A stretch of 64,000 bases of DNA from an uncultured beta proteobacterium (GTDB taxonomy: Bacteria; Pseudomonadota; Gammaproteobacteria; Burkholderiales; Rhodocyclaceae). Positions 1-10,473 of this stretch are shown piece after piece (the first letter of the stretch is position 1; every line of letters begins with the position of its first letter). The DNA lies in NCBI GenBank assembly GCA_903848955.1, contig CAINHS010000095.1, positions 29,795-93,794 on the forward strand, written 5' to 3'. Under the pieces are notes generated by a model, which worked only from the letters and a program-made list of their open reading frames with translations, searched no databases and was not told the origin of the DNA. Position numbers and translations under genes: made by a program.

Positions 1-471
1 GCCCATCATCTGCATGAAACGGGCGCGCTCCGGCAAGACCTGATTCGGCGCACTGCCCGTGATGGCGCGAAAACGTCCGGCCGTCGAGCCGTACCAACGA
101 CGGCCGGCATACTCGGCACGGGCGAAGTCGGGCATGAAGAACAGGTAGAAATGCGTCAGGTGGTCGGCCATATTCTCGGCGGCCAGGGTCAGATTGGCGG
201 CCAGTCGACCGTTGTGGGGCGGCTCGATAGCGGCCGCGTCGGCCAGCGCCAGGGCCGCAGCGGCCGACTGGGCCACCGAGCAGATGCCGCAGATGCGCGG
301 CACCAGCACCAACGCATCGGCCGGCAGCTTGCCTTGCAGGATCTGCTCGAAACCCCGGTACAGCGGCGAATTGACGTAGGCCGCAGCGATCCGGCCATCG
401 GCGATGTCGAGGCTGATTTCAAGATCACCTTCAACACGGTTGAAGGGACCGGCGATGCGCCGCGTGCTCAT
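1..471 (-). CDS. hoxC: HoxC/HupV regulatory [NiFe]-hydrogenase large subunit (C-terminus off the window)
   Basis: Large subunit of the H2-sensing regulatory hydrogenase, which with HoxB detects H2 in the cytoplasm and signals to HoxA through a kinase. Translating the minus strand from the ATG at 471 gives an unbroken frame to the window edge (157 residues). It starts MSTRRIAGPFNRVEGDLEIS and contains the N-terminal nickel-ligand motif RICGIC. The start overlaps the hoxB stop by 4 bases (ATGA), so the genes are translationally coupled. In R. eutropha the order is hoxA-hoxB-hoxC-hoxJ, so the kinase gene hoxJ would be expected just beyond this edge; that is inference. The C-terminal DPCxxC motif cannot be seen. 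Confidence 0.93.
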   Translation of the reverse strand, partial: MSTRRIAGPFNRVEGDLEISLDIADGRIAAAYVNSPLYRGFEQILQGKLPADALVLVPRICGICSVAQSAAAALALADAAAIEPPHNGRLAANLTLAAENMADHLTHFYLFFMPDFARAEYAGRRWYGSTAGRFRAITGSAPNQVLPERARFMQMMG

Positions 472-1460
472 CGTCTGCCGCGCTTGACCGAAGGCGCCCG
501 CAGCAGGTGGTCCGCCGTCGCGTTTTCGCGCACCCGCGCCGGCGTCGCCGACTTGGACAGCGCCGCCAGCGCGATAAACCACGCTTTCGGCATGTCGGCG
601 GGCAGGCCGAGCGGAATTCCTGCGACCTTGGGGGTGGTCTCGAAGGGGTGGCCGGGTTCCTCAAAGCCCGGGTCGGTACAACGGATGCAGGCGTAGCCGC
701 CGCGAAGACAAGAGCCTTCGCCGTTCCACAGGCGCTGATTGCAGTCGGCGTGGGCCTGCGTGCCCTTGCAGCCGAGTTGCTCCATCAGGCAGCCCTGTTC
801 CGAATGCCTGGAGGCACTGGCCTTGAATTCGTAATACTCGTTGCGCGGGCAGCCGTGATGCACCAGCTGATCGGCAAAAAACCGGGGGCGCCCGTAGTCA
901 TCCAAATGCTCCGCGCCCAGCCTGCCGTGAGCCAGGGCGGCCAAGGTTTCGGTAATCCAGTCGGGATGGGGTGGACAGCCCGCGACATTGATCACAGGCA
1001 AACCGGCGCGGCCACGGAAGTCGGGCCCGAGCAGGCCGCCAGCGGCCTCGCCGTCGTACTGCAGCCCGCAGGCGTCGGTCGGATTCATGCCGGCCGCCGT
1101 GATGCCCCCAAAGGAAGAGCAACTGCCAACCGCGACAACATGTCTGGCGCGGACCGCGATCTGCCGCACCCATTCAATCATCGGTTGCGCTCCCCCGCCG
1201 AAACGGTGAAAGCCTCCGGTCCCCTGCGGTCCGCGCAACAGCGAACCCTCGATACACAACACATCGACTGCGGTGCTGCCGGCGGCACATTGCTCAATCA
1301 GGTCCCGCGCTTCGTCGACACCCGCCTCGGAAATGCTCGGATGCCAAAGCAGCTCAATGCTTTCGTCCGTCAGCAAGCGGAACAGCGGCCCGTGTTCGCT
1401 GCCCAGCCACGACAGCGTACAGCCACCGCAACCACCTGACTGGAGCCAGAGGATGTTCAT
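468..1460 (-). CDS. hoxB: HoxB/HupU regulatory [NiFe]-hydrogenase small subunit
   Basis: Small, Fe-S-carrying subunit of the H2 sensor. The 330-residue protein begins directly with the hydrogenase core: the proximal-cluster motif CGGCT is at residues 11-15, and GSCSSFGG and GCPPHPDW follow. There is no Tat signal peptide and no C-terminal membrane helix, which separates regulatory hydrogenases from the exported uptake enzyme encoded at 15203-16399. Later cysteines (LGCKG, CNQRLWNGEGSC, CIRC) supply the medial and distal clusters. Start 1460 lies 2 bases after the hoxA stop, and the end overlaps hoxC. The context makes it part of the HoxA/HoxBC signalling unit. Confidence 0.95.
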   Translation of the reverse strand: MNILWLQSGGCGGCTLSWLGSEHGPLFRLLTDESIELLWHPSISEAGVDEARDLIEQCAAGSTAVDVLCIEGSLLRGPQGTGGFHRFGGGAQPMIEWVRQIAVRARHVVAVGSCSSFGGITAAGMNPTDACGLQYDGEAAGGLLGPDFRGRAGLPVINVAGCPPHPDWITETLAALAHGRLGAEHLDDYGRPRFFADQLVHHGCPRNEYYEFKASASRHSEQGCLMEQLGCKGTQAHADCNQRLWNGEGSCLRGGYACIRCTDPGFEEPGHPFETTPKVAGIPLGLPADMPKAWFIALAALSKSATPARVRENATADHLLRAPSVKRGRR

Positions 1461-1462
1461 GG

Positions 1463-2895
<1,433 letters not shown>

Positions 2896-2899
<4 letters not shown>

Positions 2900-4623
2900 G
2901 TCGGCACTTTCCAGCCAAGGTCGCGATGGCGCGCCAGATGACGCGGGGTCCATGAGGCCAATGACTTGCGCACGAAATGATGACGGGCGACGTGGTAGCT
3001 CGGATCGAAACCGTAGAAATTGCGCCGCATGTGGGCCAGTTCTTCTTCGCGATAGGCGGTCAGCGGTTTCTCGGCCTCGTCCCTGGCGCGGCGCTCGCGC
3101 TTGGCAGACAACTGGGCCGCAAGTTCGGGTGCTGCCACGATCTCGGCTGCACGCCGCGCTACGTCGATGCGGAACGCCTGGGGATCGCCCGCCAGGCAGG
3201 CATCGGTAAATCCGATCTCTGCCGCGCTCTGTGCTGTGAGCGGCTGCCGGTTGCGCATTATTCCCCGCGCGCCCTCCTCGCTGACTCGACGCGGCAGCAG
3301 ATAAGTCCAGTATTCCGAGCCGTAGAGATTGCCCATGTTCTTGTAATGCGGATTGAGCATCACCCCTTCGCGCGCCCAGACGTGGTCTGCCGCCCGAGCC
3401 AGAAAGCAGCCGCCCGCTCCGGCATTTCCCGCCAGTGCCGCCACGGTGATCTGGTCGCCTGCCTCAATCAGCTCGCGCGCCACATCGTTCATCGCATTGA
3501 TGTTGTTCCATGACTCGTCCGCCGGCGAATCCGCGGCTTCAATAACATTGAGATGAATGCCGTTGGACCAGAAGTCGGCGCCACCCATCAGCACCAGAAC
3601 CTTTACCGGCCGCTGCTTCGCCCATGCCAGTGCTGACTGCAGGCGTACGCACTGCGCGGTCGACATCGCGCCGTTGTAGAACTCGAAATGGAGGAAGCCA
3701 ACCGCATTTTCGTCACTGCCGCTCTCCTCGTAGGCAATGTCCTGCCAGGTTTCGCTGCCGGCTCGCCACCATCCTTGAAGCGGTGCTTCGGCAAGGGCGG
3801 CAGACTCGGGAGCGAAGGCCAGTGTTGCCGGGAGTTTGAGATCGCCCGCCCGCTTGGCATGGCCGATCCACAACGCGCCATCGCGGGTTCGCCTCAGCAA
3901 GGCGCCTTCGCGTCGCGCCAGCGCTTCTCCGGGCTTGCTGCCAAGTTCGCCGTGAAGAATCGCCTCGGGCCACGCATCGAAGATATGGCAGGGTTCGCCG
4001 AACAGAGTGTCGGCGACGCCGGGGAAGCCATCGGCGGCATTCATTTTCCTCAGGACCGTCGCCGTATCGTCGCGATGCCAGTCGATGACGCGCTCCGTCT
4101 GCTTCATCAGAGGCCGCAAGCGGCCACGCGCCTCGCCGCAGGCAGCCAGCGGTGTCGGCACAAAATTGCCCGCGATAAAACGCTCCAGCGCCTGCAGCAC
4201 GGCACCTGTCGCGGCTTGCGTCACCTCGTTGCGGTAGATGCTCGACTTCTTCGCGTGGCGCAAGGGAAACGCGGCACTGGCCCAGATCGGCCCGGCATCC
4301 ATCTCGGCTTCAGCCTGCAACACGGTGACACCCCACTCGGCCTCGCCCTGCTGTATCGCCCAGTCCAGCGCCGACGGCCCGCGGTCACCTATGATGCCCG
4401 GATGGACGATGAGGCAGGTGTATTGCGACCAGATCGATTCGGGAATCGCCCGGCGCAGATACGGCGCGACGATCAGGTCCGGCTTGAACAGCGCAACCGC
4501 TTCCTCGGCGACGCTGTCGGCGATGTCGAACTCGATCGAGATCTCGTGACCGCGCCGTTGCAGTTCCGCCCCGAGGCGTTGCGTCAGGCTGTTGAAGGCG
4601 TGGGTCAGGAGCAGGATGCGCAT
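2896..4623 (-). CDS. hypX: HypX/HoxX, CO-ligand-forming maturation enzyme
   Basis: HypX makes the CO ligand of the [NiFe] active site from N10-formyl-tetrahydrofolate under oxic conditions (established for R. eutropha and Aquifex HypX). The 575-residue protein has an N-terminal formyltransferase-like domain (about 1-250, with HPGIIGDRGPSALDW from His74) and a C-terminal crotonase-fold domain (about 300-560). The start at 4623 (MRILLLTHAFN) sits 10 bases after the hypE stop; a longer frame to 4731 would overlap hypE without conserved sequence. The last base overlaps hoxA. Its presence suggests that hydrogenase is matured when oxygen is available, which is unexpected beside an O2-sensitive-type structural enzyme. 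Confidence 0.94.
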
Positions 4624-4633
4624 GTGCTGACCG

Positions 4634-5698
4634 CTAACAGATTCTAGGCAACTGATCACCCGCCAGCCAATCGACGATGCGGCGGCCGCCGAAAGATGTG
4701 GTGAGCTGGACGAAGTGGTGGTCGTCGGCAATGACCTCGCCGATCAGTGCGGCCTCCCGCCCCAGCGGATGGGCGCGCATCGTGGCCAACAGCCGCTCGG
4801 CATCGGCGCTGGCGCAGATCGCGATCAGCTTGCCTTCGTTGGCGACGTAAAGCGGATCGAGGCCGAGGAATTCGCAGGCGGCGGCAACCACCTGCTTCAC
4901 CGGAATGGCCTTCTCGTGGAGCATCATGCCAACACCGGATTGACCGGCGATTTCGTTCAGGGTTGCTGCCAGGCCGCCGCGTGTAGGGTCGCGCAGGCAA
5001 TGCAGATCGGCGCCGGTGGCGAGCATGGCGGCAATCAATCCATTCAGGGCCGCCGTGTCGGACTCGATCGGCGCATCGAAGGAAAGACTCTCGCGCTTGC
5101 TCATGATCGCCACGCCGTGGTCGCCCAGCGATCCCGATATGATTATTGCGTCACCCGGTCGCGCCCGGCTGCCGCCGAGTTCGATGCCGTCGGGCAGTAC
5201 GCCGACGCCGGTGGTGGTGATAAACACGCCATCACCCTTGCCACGTTCGACGACCTTGGTGTCGCCCGTCACCACGGGCACCCCGGCCTCGCGCGCGGCA
5301 TGCGCCATGGATTCAACGATGCGCGCCAGATCGGCCAGCGGGAAGCCTTCTTCGAGAATGAAACCGGCCGCCAGATACAGAGGTGTGGCGCCCATTACGG
5401 CAACATCATTCACCGTGCCATGCACCGAGAGGCAGCCGATGTCGCCACCGGGGAAGAACAGCGGCGAGACGACATGGCAGTCGGTGGACATGACCAGCCG
5501 TCCCGGCTTTCCGTTGATAGTCGGCGCTGGCAATACGGCGCCATCGTTGCCCTGCCCCAGATATTCGTTGCCCAGATGTTTGGCGAACAGTTCCGAGATC
5601 AATTGCACCATCGAGCGGCCGCCCGAACCGTGCGTCATATCGACGCGCCCATGCTTCACATCGAGCGGGCGCACATAGCCTCTTTTCACTTCACTCAT
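4634..5698 (-). CDS. hypE: HypE, carbamoyl dehydratase for hydrogenase cyanide ligands
   Basis: HypE uses ATP to dehydrate a carbamoyl group, placed on its C-terminal cysteine by HypF, to thiocyanate, the source of the CN ligands. The 354-residue protein ends in the diagnostic PRIC, so the acceptor Cys354 is present. The N-terminal DMTHGSGGRSM and the glycine-rich NDVAVMGATP segments are typical of the AIR-synthase/ThiL superfamily. It abuts the hypD stop with no spacing and lies 10 bases before hypX, inside the maturation operon. Confidence 0.96.
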   Translation of the reverse strand: MSEVKRGYVRPLDVKHGRVDMTHGSGGRSMVQLISELFAKHLGNEYLGQGNDGAVLPAPTINGKPGRLVMSTDCHVVSPLFFPGGDIGCLSVHGTVNDVAVMGATPLYLAAGFILEEGFPLADLARIVESMAHAAREAGVPVVTGDTKVVERGKGDGVFITTTGVGVLPDGIELGGSRARPGDAIIISGSLGDHGVAIMSKRESLSFDAPIESDTAALNGLIAAMLATGADLHCLRDPTRGGLAATLNEIAGQSGVGMMLHEKAIPVKQVVAAACEFLGLDPLYVANEGKLIAICASADAERLLATMRAHPLGREAALIGEVIADDHHFVQLTTSFGGRRIVDWLAGDQLPRIC

Positions 5699-6838
5699 TC
5701 AATGCATGTCCTTGTAACGACCATAGCTGTAATGCGCCGCGCAGGCACCTTCCGAACTCACCATGCAAGAGCCGATGGGGTTCTCCGGCGTGCATACGGT
5801 GCCGAACAGCTTGCAGTCCTGCGGCTTCTTCACACCGCGCAGGATCGCGCCGCATTCGCAGGCCTTGTTGTCGGGCACCGAGCGGTACTCGATATTGAAG
5901 CGCTTCTCGGCGTCGAAGGCGGCATAGCGTTGCCGGATCTTCAGCGCCGAATACGGCACCACCGAAAGCCCTCGCCATTCGAATTCGCGGCGCAGTTCGA
6001 ACACTTCGGCGACGCGGTCCTGCGCCTTCACATTGCCATCGCGGCTCACGGCGCGGGCGAACTCGTTCTCCACCTCGGCGCGGCCTTCATTCACCTGCCG
6101 CACCAGCATCAGGATGGCCTGCATCACGTCCAGCGGCTCGAAGCCGGCGATGACCACCGGTTTGCGGTATTCCTCGGCAAAGAACTCGTAGGGCCGGCTG
6201 CCGATCACCGTGGACACATGGGCCGGGCCGATGAAGCCATCCAGCGGTACCGTACCCCATTGACGCACCTCGGGTGATTCGAGGATGTTGCTGATGGCCG
6301 ACGGTGTCAGCACGTGGCAGCAGATGACGCTGAAATTCATCAGCCCTTCGGCGTCGGCCTGCTGGATCGCGACTGCCGTGGGCGGCGTGGTGGTCTCGAA
6401 GCCGATGGCGAAGAACACTACTTCACGCGCCGGATTGTCGCGGGCAATCTGCAGCGCATCGATGGTCGAATAGACCATCCGGATGTCGCCGGATTTGTCC
6501 CCGACCCCGGCCTTCGCCTTCATCAGCGACAATCCGCCAGAGGCCGGAATGCGCAACGTGTCGCCGTAGGTGCACAGGATCACGCCGTGATCGAGCGCCA
6601 GGTTGATGGCCATGTCGACGCGGCCTATCGGCAGCACGCAGACCGGGCAGCCGGGCCCATGCACCATGCGTACCGTTGGCGGCAGCAGATCGCTCAGCCC
6701 ATAGCGTGATATGGCGTGGGTGTGCCCACCGCAGAACTCCATGAAGCTGTAGTTGCGACCGGGCTGAACCTCGGCGCAAATACTCAGTGCAAGATTCTTT
6801 GCCAGTTCGCCATCGCGAAATTCGTCGATGTACTTCAC
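5699..6838 (-). CDS. hypD: HypD, Fe-S scaffold for assembly of Fe(CN)2CO
   Basis: HypD binds the iron that receives CN and CO and works in complex with HypC. The 379-residue protein shows the family motifs in order: CGGHTHAISRYG, GPGCPVCV, FAIGFETTTP, and a cysteine-rich C-terminus that carries the [4Fe-4S] cluster. The start is GTG at 6838, overlapping the hypC stop as GTGA. The length and motifs match full-length HypD, and nothing looks damaged. Confidence 0.96.
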   Translation of the reverse strand: MKYIDEFRDGELAKNLALSICAEVQPGRNYSFMEFCGGHTHAISRYGLSDLLPPTVRMVHGPGCPVCVLPIGRVDMAINLALDHGVILCTYGDTLRIPASGGLSLMKAKAGVGDKSGDIRMVYSTIDALQIARDNPAREVVFFAIGFETTTPPTAVAIQQADAEGLMNFSVICCHVLTPSAISNILESPEVRQWGTVPLDGFIGPAHVSTVIGSRPYEFFAEEYRKPVVIAGFEPLDVMQAILMLVRQVNEGRAEVENEFARAVSRDGNVKAQDRVAEVFELRREFEWRGLSVVPYSALKIRQRYAAFDAEKRFNIEYRSVPDNKACECGAILRGVKKPQDCKLFGTVCTPENPIGSCMVSSEGACAAHYSYGRYKDMH

Positions 6839-7089
6839 GATGCAGCAGGTGCCCCCGATGCGCCCGTCTCATTCAGCTCCGCAAACAGGGCCAGGGTTTT
6901 TTCGGCTTCCTCGGGATCAAGCTTCGACAACGCATAGCCCACATGCAAAATCACATAGTCGCCCAGCTGCACGTCGGCCAGCAGCGCCAGGGAAATCTCC
7001 TTTTTGACGCCGCCGAGATCCACAATCGCCCACTCGTCACCTGGGCCAGCGCCGACTTCTACTACCTTTACCGGTATTGCGAGGCACAT
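6835..7089 (-). CDS. hypC: HypC, hydrogenase maturation chaperone
   Basis: A small chaperone (84 residues) that partners HypD and delivers the iron centre to the large-subunit precursor. It begins MCLAIPVKVV, so Cys2, exposed after removal of the initiator Met, is in place. It lies 3 bases after hypF and overlaps hypD. A second family member (hoxL, 10470-10733) is encoded in the same locus. By analogy with E. coli HypC/HybG, the two probably serve different large subunits, here HoxH and HybC; which serves which is not visible. Confidence 0.94.
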   Translation of the reverse strand: MCLAIPVKVVEVGAGPGDEWAIVDLGGVKKEISLALLADVQLGDYVILHVGYALSKLDPEEAEKTLALFAELNETGASGAPAAS

Positions 7090-7092
7090 GAT

Positions 7093-8244
7093 TCAGCTTT
7101 CCAGTAGATGCATTGCAACCCACGCCTGCCCCAGCGAAATCGCTGTATCGCCCGGCAACAAACGCTTTGGCAGCAGCAGTTCAAGACCGGTGGGAGGAAG
7201 CTTCTCCACCAGGGCTGAACGCAGCAGCTTGTTGAAGAAGCAGCCGCCGCCGCAGGCCAGTCGCTTGACGTCCGCTGCCTCGGTCGCTCCCACCACCCAG
7301 TGAAGCAATGCCGCCACCAGCGTGGCGTGAAACAGCGCAGCACCGAAGCCGGTGTCAGGCTCAGTCGACAAGGCACCCAGGAGCGGCAGCAGATCGAGTT
7401 CCCCGTCGGCGCTTATGCGCCAGCCACCTTCAAGCGGCTCCGGCCAGCCATGCGACTCGATATAAGTCGTGGCATTCTGCTCCAGTGCAATGGCGGCCTG
7501 CGCTTCGAATTCCATGCGCGGACAGATGCCGAGCAGGCCCGCGGCCGCGTCAAAGACCCGCCCCATGCTTGACGTTCGCGGGCTGTTCAAGCCCTTGACC
7601 AGCATCGCGGCCACGATCTCGGCGCCGGCCTGGTCGGCAAAGCGTGTGGCAATTTCCTCACCCCGCCCCAAATCGAACAAAACCGCCGCCGCCATGCGCC
7701 ACGGATCGCGTGCCGCACGGTCGCCGCCGGGCAAGGCCAGCGGCCGCAGGTGTCCTATCCGTGTGAATTGCGCGCCATCGACACGCAACAGTTCTCCGCC
7801 CCACGCCTTGCCATCCGTACCGAGACCAACGCCATCGAGCGCCAGTCCCAGCATGGGTCCGGCCACACCATGCTCGGCCGCAATGGCGGCGATATGGGCA
7901 TGATGGTGCTGCACGCCGATGGCCTCGATGCCGAGTTCCGCCGCGAGTTGCACCGCGAAGCGGGTCGAATGCAAGTCCGGATGCAGGTCGTGGGCAATCG
8001 CGACCGGCTTCTTGCCCATGGCATCCAGTGCCTGCAGAAGTTCCCGTGCAGTTGCCTCATGGGCAAGGCAGGCTTCGGCCTGGAACAGGTCGCCGACCGT
8101 GTGCGAGACCCAGGCCTGTTGTCCCTGCGCCAGGCACACCGTGTTCTTGAACCAGGCGCCCATGGCGAGCAGGGGCGGAGCGCAACGGGCCAGTTCAAGC
8201 TGATGCTCGACACAAGCCGGGACGGCATCTGCCTTGGCGCTCAT
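7093..8244 (-). CDS. hypF: HypF, short form (carbamoyltransferase C-terminal region only)
   Basis: HypF activates carbamoyl phosphate and transfers the carbamoyl group to HypE. This copy has only 383 residues, whereas full-length HypF is about 750. It holds the Kae1/TsaD-like carbamoyltransferase domain (QHHHAHIAA, ALDGVGLGTDGKAWGGE, ACGGGCFFN) and lacks the N-terminal acylphosphatase and zinc-finger/YrdC parts. I chose start 8244 because it follows the hypB stop by 4 bases; a longer frame overlaps hypB and encodes no known HypF domain. R. eutropha HypF1 in the same operon position is likewise short, so this is probably a real variant rather than a truncation. Confidence 0.9.
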   Translation of the reverse strand: MSAKADAVPACVEHQLELARCAPPLLAMGAWFKNTVCLAQGQQAWVSHTVGDLFQAEACLAHEATARELLQALDAMGKKPVAIAHDLHPDLHSTRFAVQLAAELGIEAIGVQHHHAHIAAIAAEHGVAGPMLGLALDGVGLGTDGKAWGGELLRVDGAQFTRIGHLRPLALPGGDRAARDPWRMAAAVLFDLGRGEEIATRFADQAGAEIVAAMLVKGLNSPRTSSMGRVFDAAAGLLGICPRMEFEAQAAIALEQNATTYIESHGWPEPLEGGWRISADGELDLLPLLGALSTEPDTGFGAALFHATLVAALLHWVVGATEAADVKRLACGGGCFFNKLLRSALVEKLPPTGLELLLPKRLLPGDTAISLGQAWVAMHLLES

Positions 8245-8248
8245 GATT

Positions 8249-9187
8249 TCAAGCGCTCCCCGCGGCCAGCCGCCCTTCCAGTTCGGCAACGCGCCGCCGC
8301 AGGCTATCCACCGTTTCCTGCCGCTGCCCCCTCGCCTCAACAGCACCGCGCTCGAGCCACGCCAGCCAGGCATCCATGCCCTGCCCCGTGGTTGCCGATA
8401 CTTCGATCACTTCAATGCCGGGATTGACGCGGCGGGCGAATTCGATGGCGGCGTCGACCTTGAAGCTCAGGTAGGGCAGCAGGTCACATTTGTTCATCAA
8501 CATCAGGGTTGCGGCACGGAACATGTCCGGATACTTGATCGGTTTGTCCTCGCCCTCGGTGACGGAGAGGATCACCACCTTGTGCGCTTCGCCAAGATCA
8601 AACGCCGCCGGGCAGACGAGATTGCCGACGTTCTCGATCATCAGCAGAGAACCCTCCGGCAATTCGAGCTTGCCCATGGCATGACCGACCATGTGCGCGT
8701 CGAGATGACAGCCTTTGCCCGTATTGATCTGGATCGCCGGGGCGCCGGTGGCGCGAATACGCTCGGCATCCTGGCTGGTTTGCTGGTCGCCTTCGATGAC
8801 CGTCACGAGTTCCTTGCCCTTGAGCATTTCGATGGTCTTGCACAGCAGTGTAGTCTTGCCTGAGCCGGGGCTCGAGACCAGGTTCAGCGTAAAAATGCCT
8901 CGCTCCGCCAGCCGTTGCCGGTTCTCGGCGGCATAGGCATTGTTCTTGGACAGGATGTCCTGCTCGATCTGCACCATGCGCTTGGTGCTGACGCCCGGTG
9001 CATGCGAATGCGCGGGCGCATAACTGTGCTGATGCGAATGAGTGTGGGGGTGTTCGCGGCCCTCGCCGGAATGCTCATGATCGTGACTGTGCGTGGTGCC
9101 GTCGGCATGCACGTGCTCGTGCTCATGATGGGCATCCACGCCGTCGATTTTCACTTCACCATCACCGCAACCGCATGTCGTACACAT
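8249..9187 (-). CDS. hypB: HypB, nickel-inserting GTPase
   Basis: GTPase that, with HypA, inserts nickel into the large subunit. The 312-residue protein has three parts: an N-terminal CTTCGCG metal-binding motif, a long histidine/aspartate-rich stretch (about residues 20-70) that could store nickel, and a SIMIBI GTPase domain with P-loop [11 protein letters not shown] and the guanine-specificity motif NKCDLL. The start at 9187 is fixed by the conserved MCTTCGCG. It lies 9 bases after hypA and 4 bases before hypF. The histidine-rich linker is as expected for soil and aquatic betaproteobacteria. Confidence 0.96.
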   Translation of the reverse strand: MCTTCGCGDGEVKIDGVDAHHEHEHVHADGTTHSHDHEHSGEGREHPHTHSHQHSYAPAHSHAPGVSTKRMVQIEQDILSKNNAYAAENRQRLAERGIFTLNLVSSPGSGKTTLLCKTIEMLKGKELVTVIEGDQQTSQDAERIRATGAPAIQINTGKGCHLDAHMVGHAMGKLELPEGSLLMIENVGNLVCPAAFDLGEAHKVVILSVTEGEDKPIKYPDMFRAATLMLMNKCDLLPYLSFKVDAAIEFARRVNPGIEVIEVSATTGQGMDAWLAWLERGAVEARGQRQETVDSLRRRVAELEGRLAAGSA

Positions 9188-9196
9188 TCTTTTCTC

Positions 9197-9538
9197 CTAT
9201 GCCACTTCGAGTTCCTTGACCCGCATTTCGGTGCCGCCCGTCACCTGCATCTGGTGGCCGCCGCAGTGCGGGCATTCGCCAAAAACCTCCGCCATCGGCA
9301 CTGTCAGCGAACACTCCATGCACCAACCGGTGCCCGGCAGGGCAATGATTTCCAGGCGCGCGCCATCTGCAATGCTGTCGCGCGTCACGGCATCGAAGCA
9401 GAACTTCATGGCCTCGACCTCGACGCCGGACAACTGGCCGATTTCCAGCCAGACCGTGGTCACTTTGGCAAAATCCTGCTGGCGCGCTGCATCTTCCATC
9501 AATTGCAAGACGCCTTCGGCTAAGGACATTTCGTGCAT
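9197..9538 (-). CDS. hypA: HypA, nickel metallochaperone
   Basis: A nickel-delivery protein of 113 residues. MHEMS gives the N-terminal Met-His-Glu nickel site (His2, Glu3). The zinc site is two CxxC pairs, Cys73/Cys76 and Cys89/Cys92 (CMEC and CPHC). It starts 6 bases after the hemerythrin stop and precedes hypB by 9 bases, so it is co-transcribed with both. Confidence 0.95.
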   Translation of the reverse strand: MHEMSLAEGVLQLMEDAARQQDFAKVTTVWLEIGQLSGVEVEAMKFCFDAVTRDSIADGARLEIIALPGTGWCMECSLTVPMAEVFGECPHCGGHQMQVTGGTEMRVKELEVA

Positions 9539-9544
9539 CGACCC

Positions 9545-9940
9545 TTACAGCCCATTGCGCACATAGTCGGCAAAACGCCTGTCGCGCGTGTCGATGTGAT
9601 TGGTGATGAACTTGAGTACCCCGGCGGCCTTGTCGGACACCAGCGCCGAGTTGCCGCCCGAATGGTCAGTGGCGATCTCGCGCAGCACATCCAGCATGTG
9701 GATGTGGTCATCGACGTGATCTTCGTAGTCGTCATAGCTCTTGAGCCGCATCAGCAATTCCTCGGACATGAAATGCGCCTCGCTATAGGCAATCAACTGG
9801 TCAAGGATTTCAGCGACCGAGGCCGCATCGCGATTTTCCGCGGCGGCACCGCACAAAGCCTGCAGCAAGCCGATCTGAACCTCGTGCTCGCGATCAGTCT
9901 CGGCATTTGATGCACTGTTGAACTCAGAGATAGTGGACAT
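9545..9940 (-). CDS. Bacteriohemerythrin-like protein inside the hydrogenase operon
   Basis: A single-domain hemerythrin of 131 residues. All seven di-iron ligands can be placed: His19, His56, Glu60, His75, His79, His115 and Asp120 (HFMSEE, HVDDH and HIDTRDRRF motifs). It should reversibly bind O2, or possibly NO. The start at 9940 (MSTIS) has an AAGGGG ribosome-binding site 6 bases upstream; a GTG two codons earlier is less well spaced. It occupies the interval before hypA where R. eutropha has hoxV. I infer that it buffers or senses O2 during maturation of an O2-sensitive hydrogenase; a general O2-sensing role cannot be excluded. Confidence 0.88.
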   Translation of the reverse strand: MSTISEFNSASNAETDREHEVQIGLLQALCGAAAENRDAASVAEILDQLIAYSEAHFMSEELLMRLKSYDDYEDHVDDHIHMLDVLREIATDHSGGNSALVSDKAAGVLKFITNHIDTRDRRFADYVRNGL

Positions 9941-9981
9941 ATTCACCCCTTGTGACCAGCGGAACCCCGGAAATGCGAAGC

Positions 9982-10473
9982 TTAGCGCAAAGCGAGAAAG
10001 CGTCGGCGTGAAAGTGAGGGTGCGTTCGCCGACTTCTCTGTCTTGGCTTTGTCAGTCTGGGCTTGCGGCACCGTGAGCAAGGCGATCATCGAGGCGCGGG
10101 CCGTCATCGTTGCCTCTGATTGCGTCGAGAACTTGCCCATCGGCGAAAACAGGGGGCAGCTCTGGTACTCGCCGAGTTCCATCTCCTCGCTGCCGAGAAA
10201 CGCGAAATCACCCGCGGGAAATCTGACGAAGCGGCGCTTGTTTTCTCCCGTGGAGACCCAGTTTTCGCTGCTGCCGGGTACCAGCAGCATGCTCATGCAC
10301 CAAGGCGTGACCACGATGCCCAGCCAATGCCCCTGCCAGCGCTGGAAATCAATGGCTTCCACGGAAAGCGCGGGGTTGAGAATCGGCACATCGGACATCT
10401 GGTCGCGCTGAATCCGGAAAAACGCCTCCTCCACTGCATCAGCAGGGCTGACGTCGTGGATACGGAAGTTCAT
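9982..10473 (-). CDS. hoxT: HybE/HoxT/HupJ-family hydrogenase chaperone
   Basis: A 163-residue member of the HybE family, chaperones for the exported small subunit or for assembly. The recognisable core is NPALSVEAIDF followed by WQGHWLGIVVTPWCMSMLL. The start at 10473 (MNFRIHDV) overlaps the hoxL stop by 4 bases; a frame reaching 10497 adds nothing conserved. The C-terminus is SRRRFLALR, which resembles the twin-arginine consensus SRRxFL but lies at the wrong end for an export signal. I infer that it may mimic or compete for the Tat signal of HybO while folding proceeds. Confidence 0.85.
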   Translation of the reverse strand: MNFRIHDVSPADAVEEAFFRIQRDQMSDVPILNPALSVEAIDFQRWQGHWLGIVVTPWCMSMLLVPGSSENWVSTGENKRRFVRFPAGDFAFLGSEEMELGEYQSCPLFSPMGKFSTQSEATMTARASMIALLTVPQAQTDKAKTEKSANAPSLSRRRFLALR

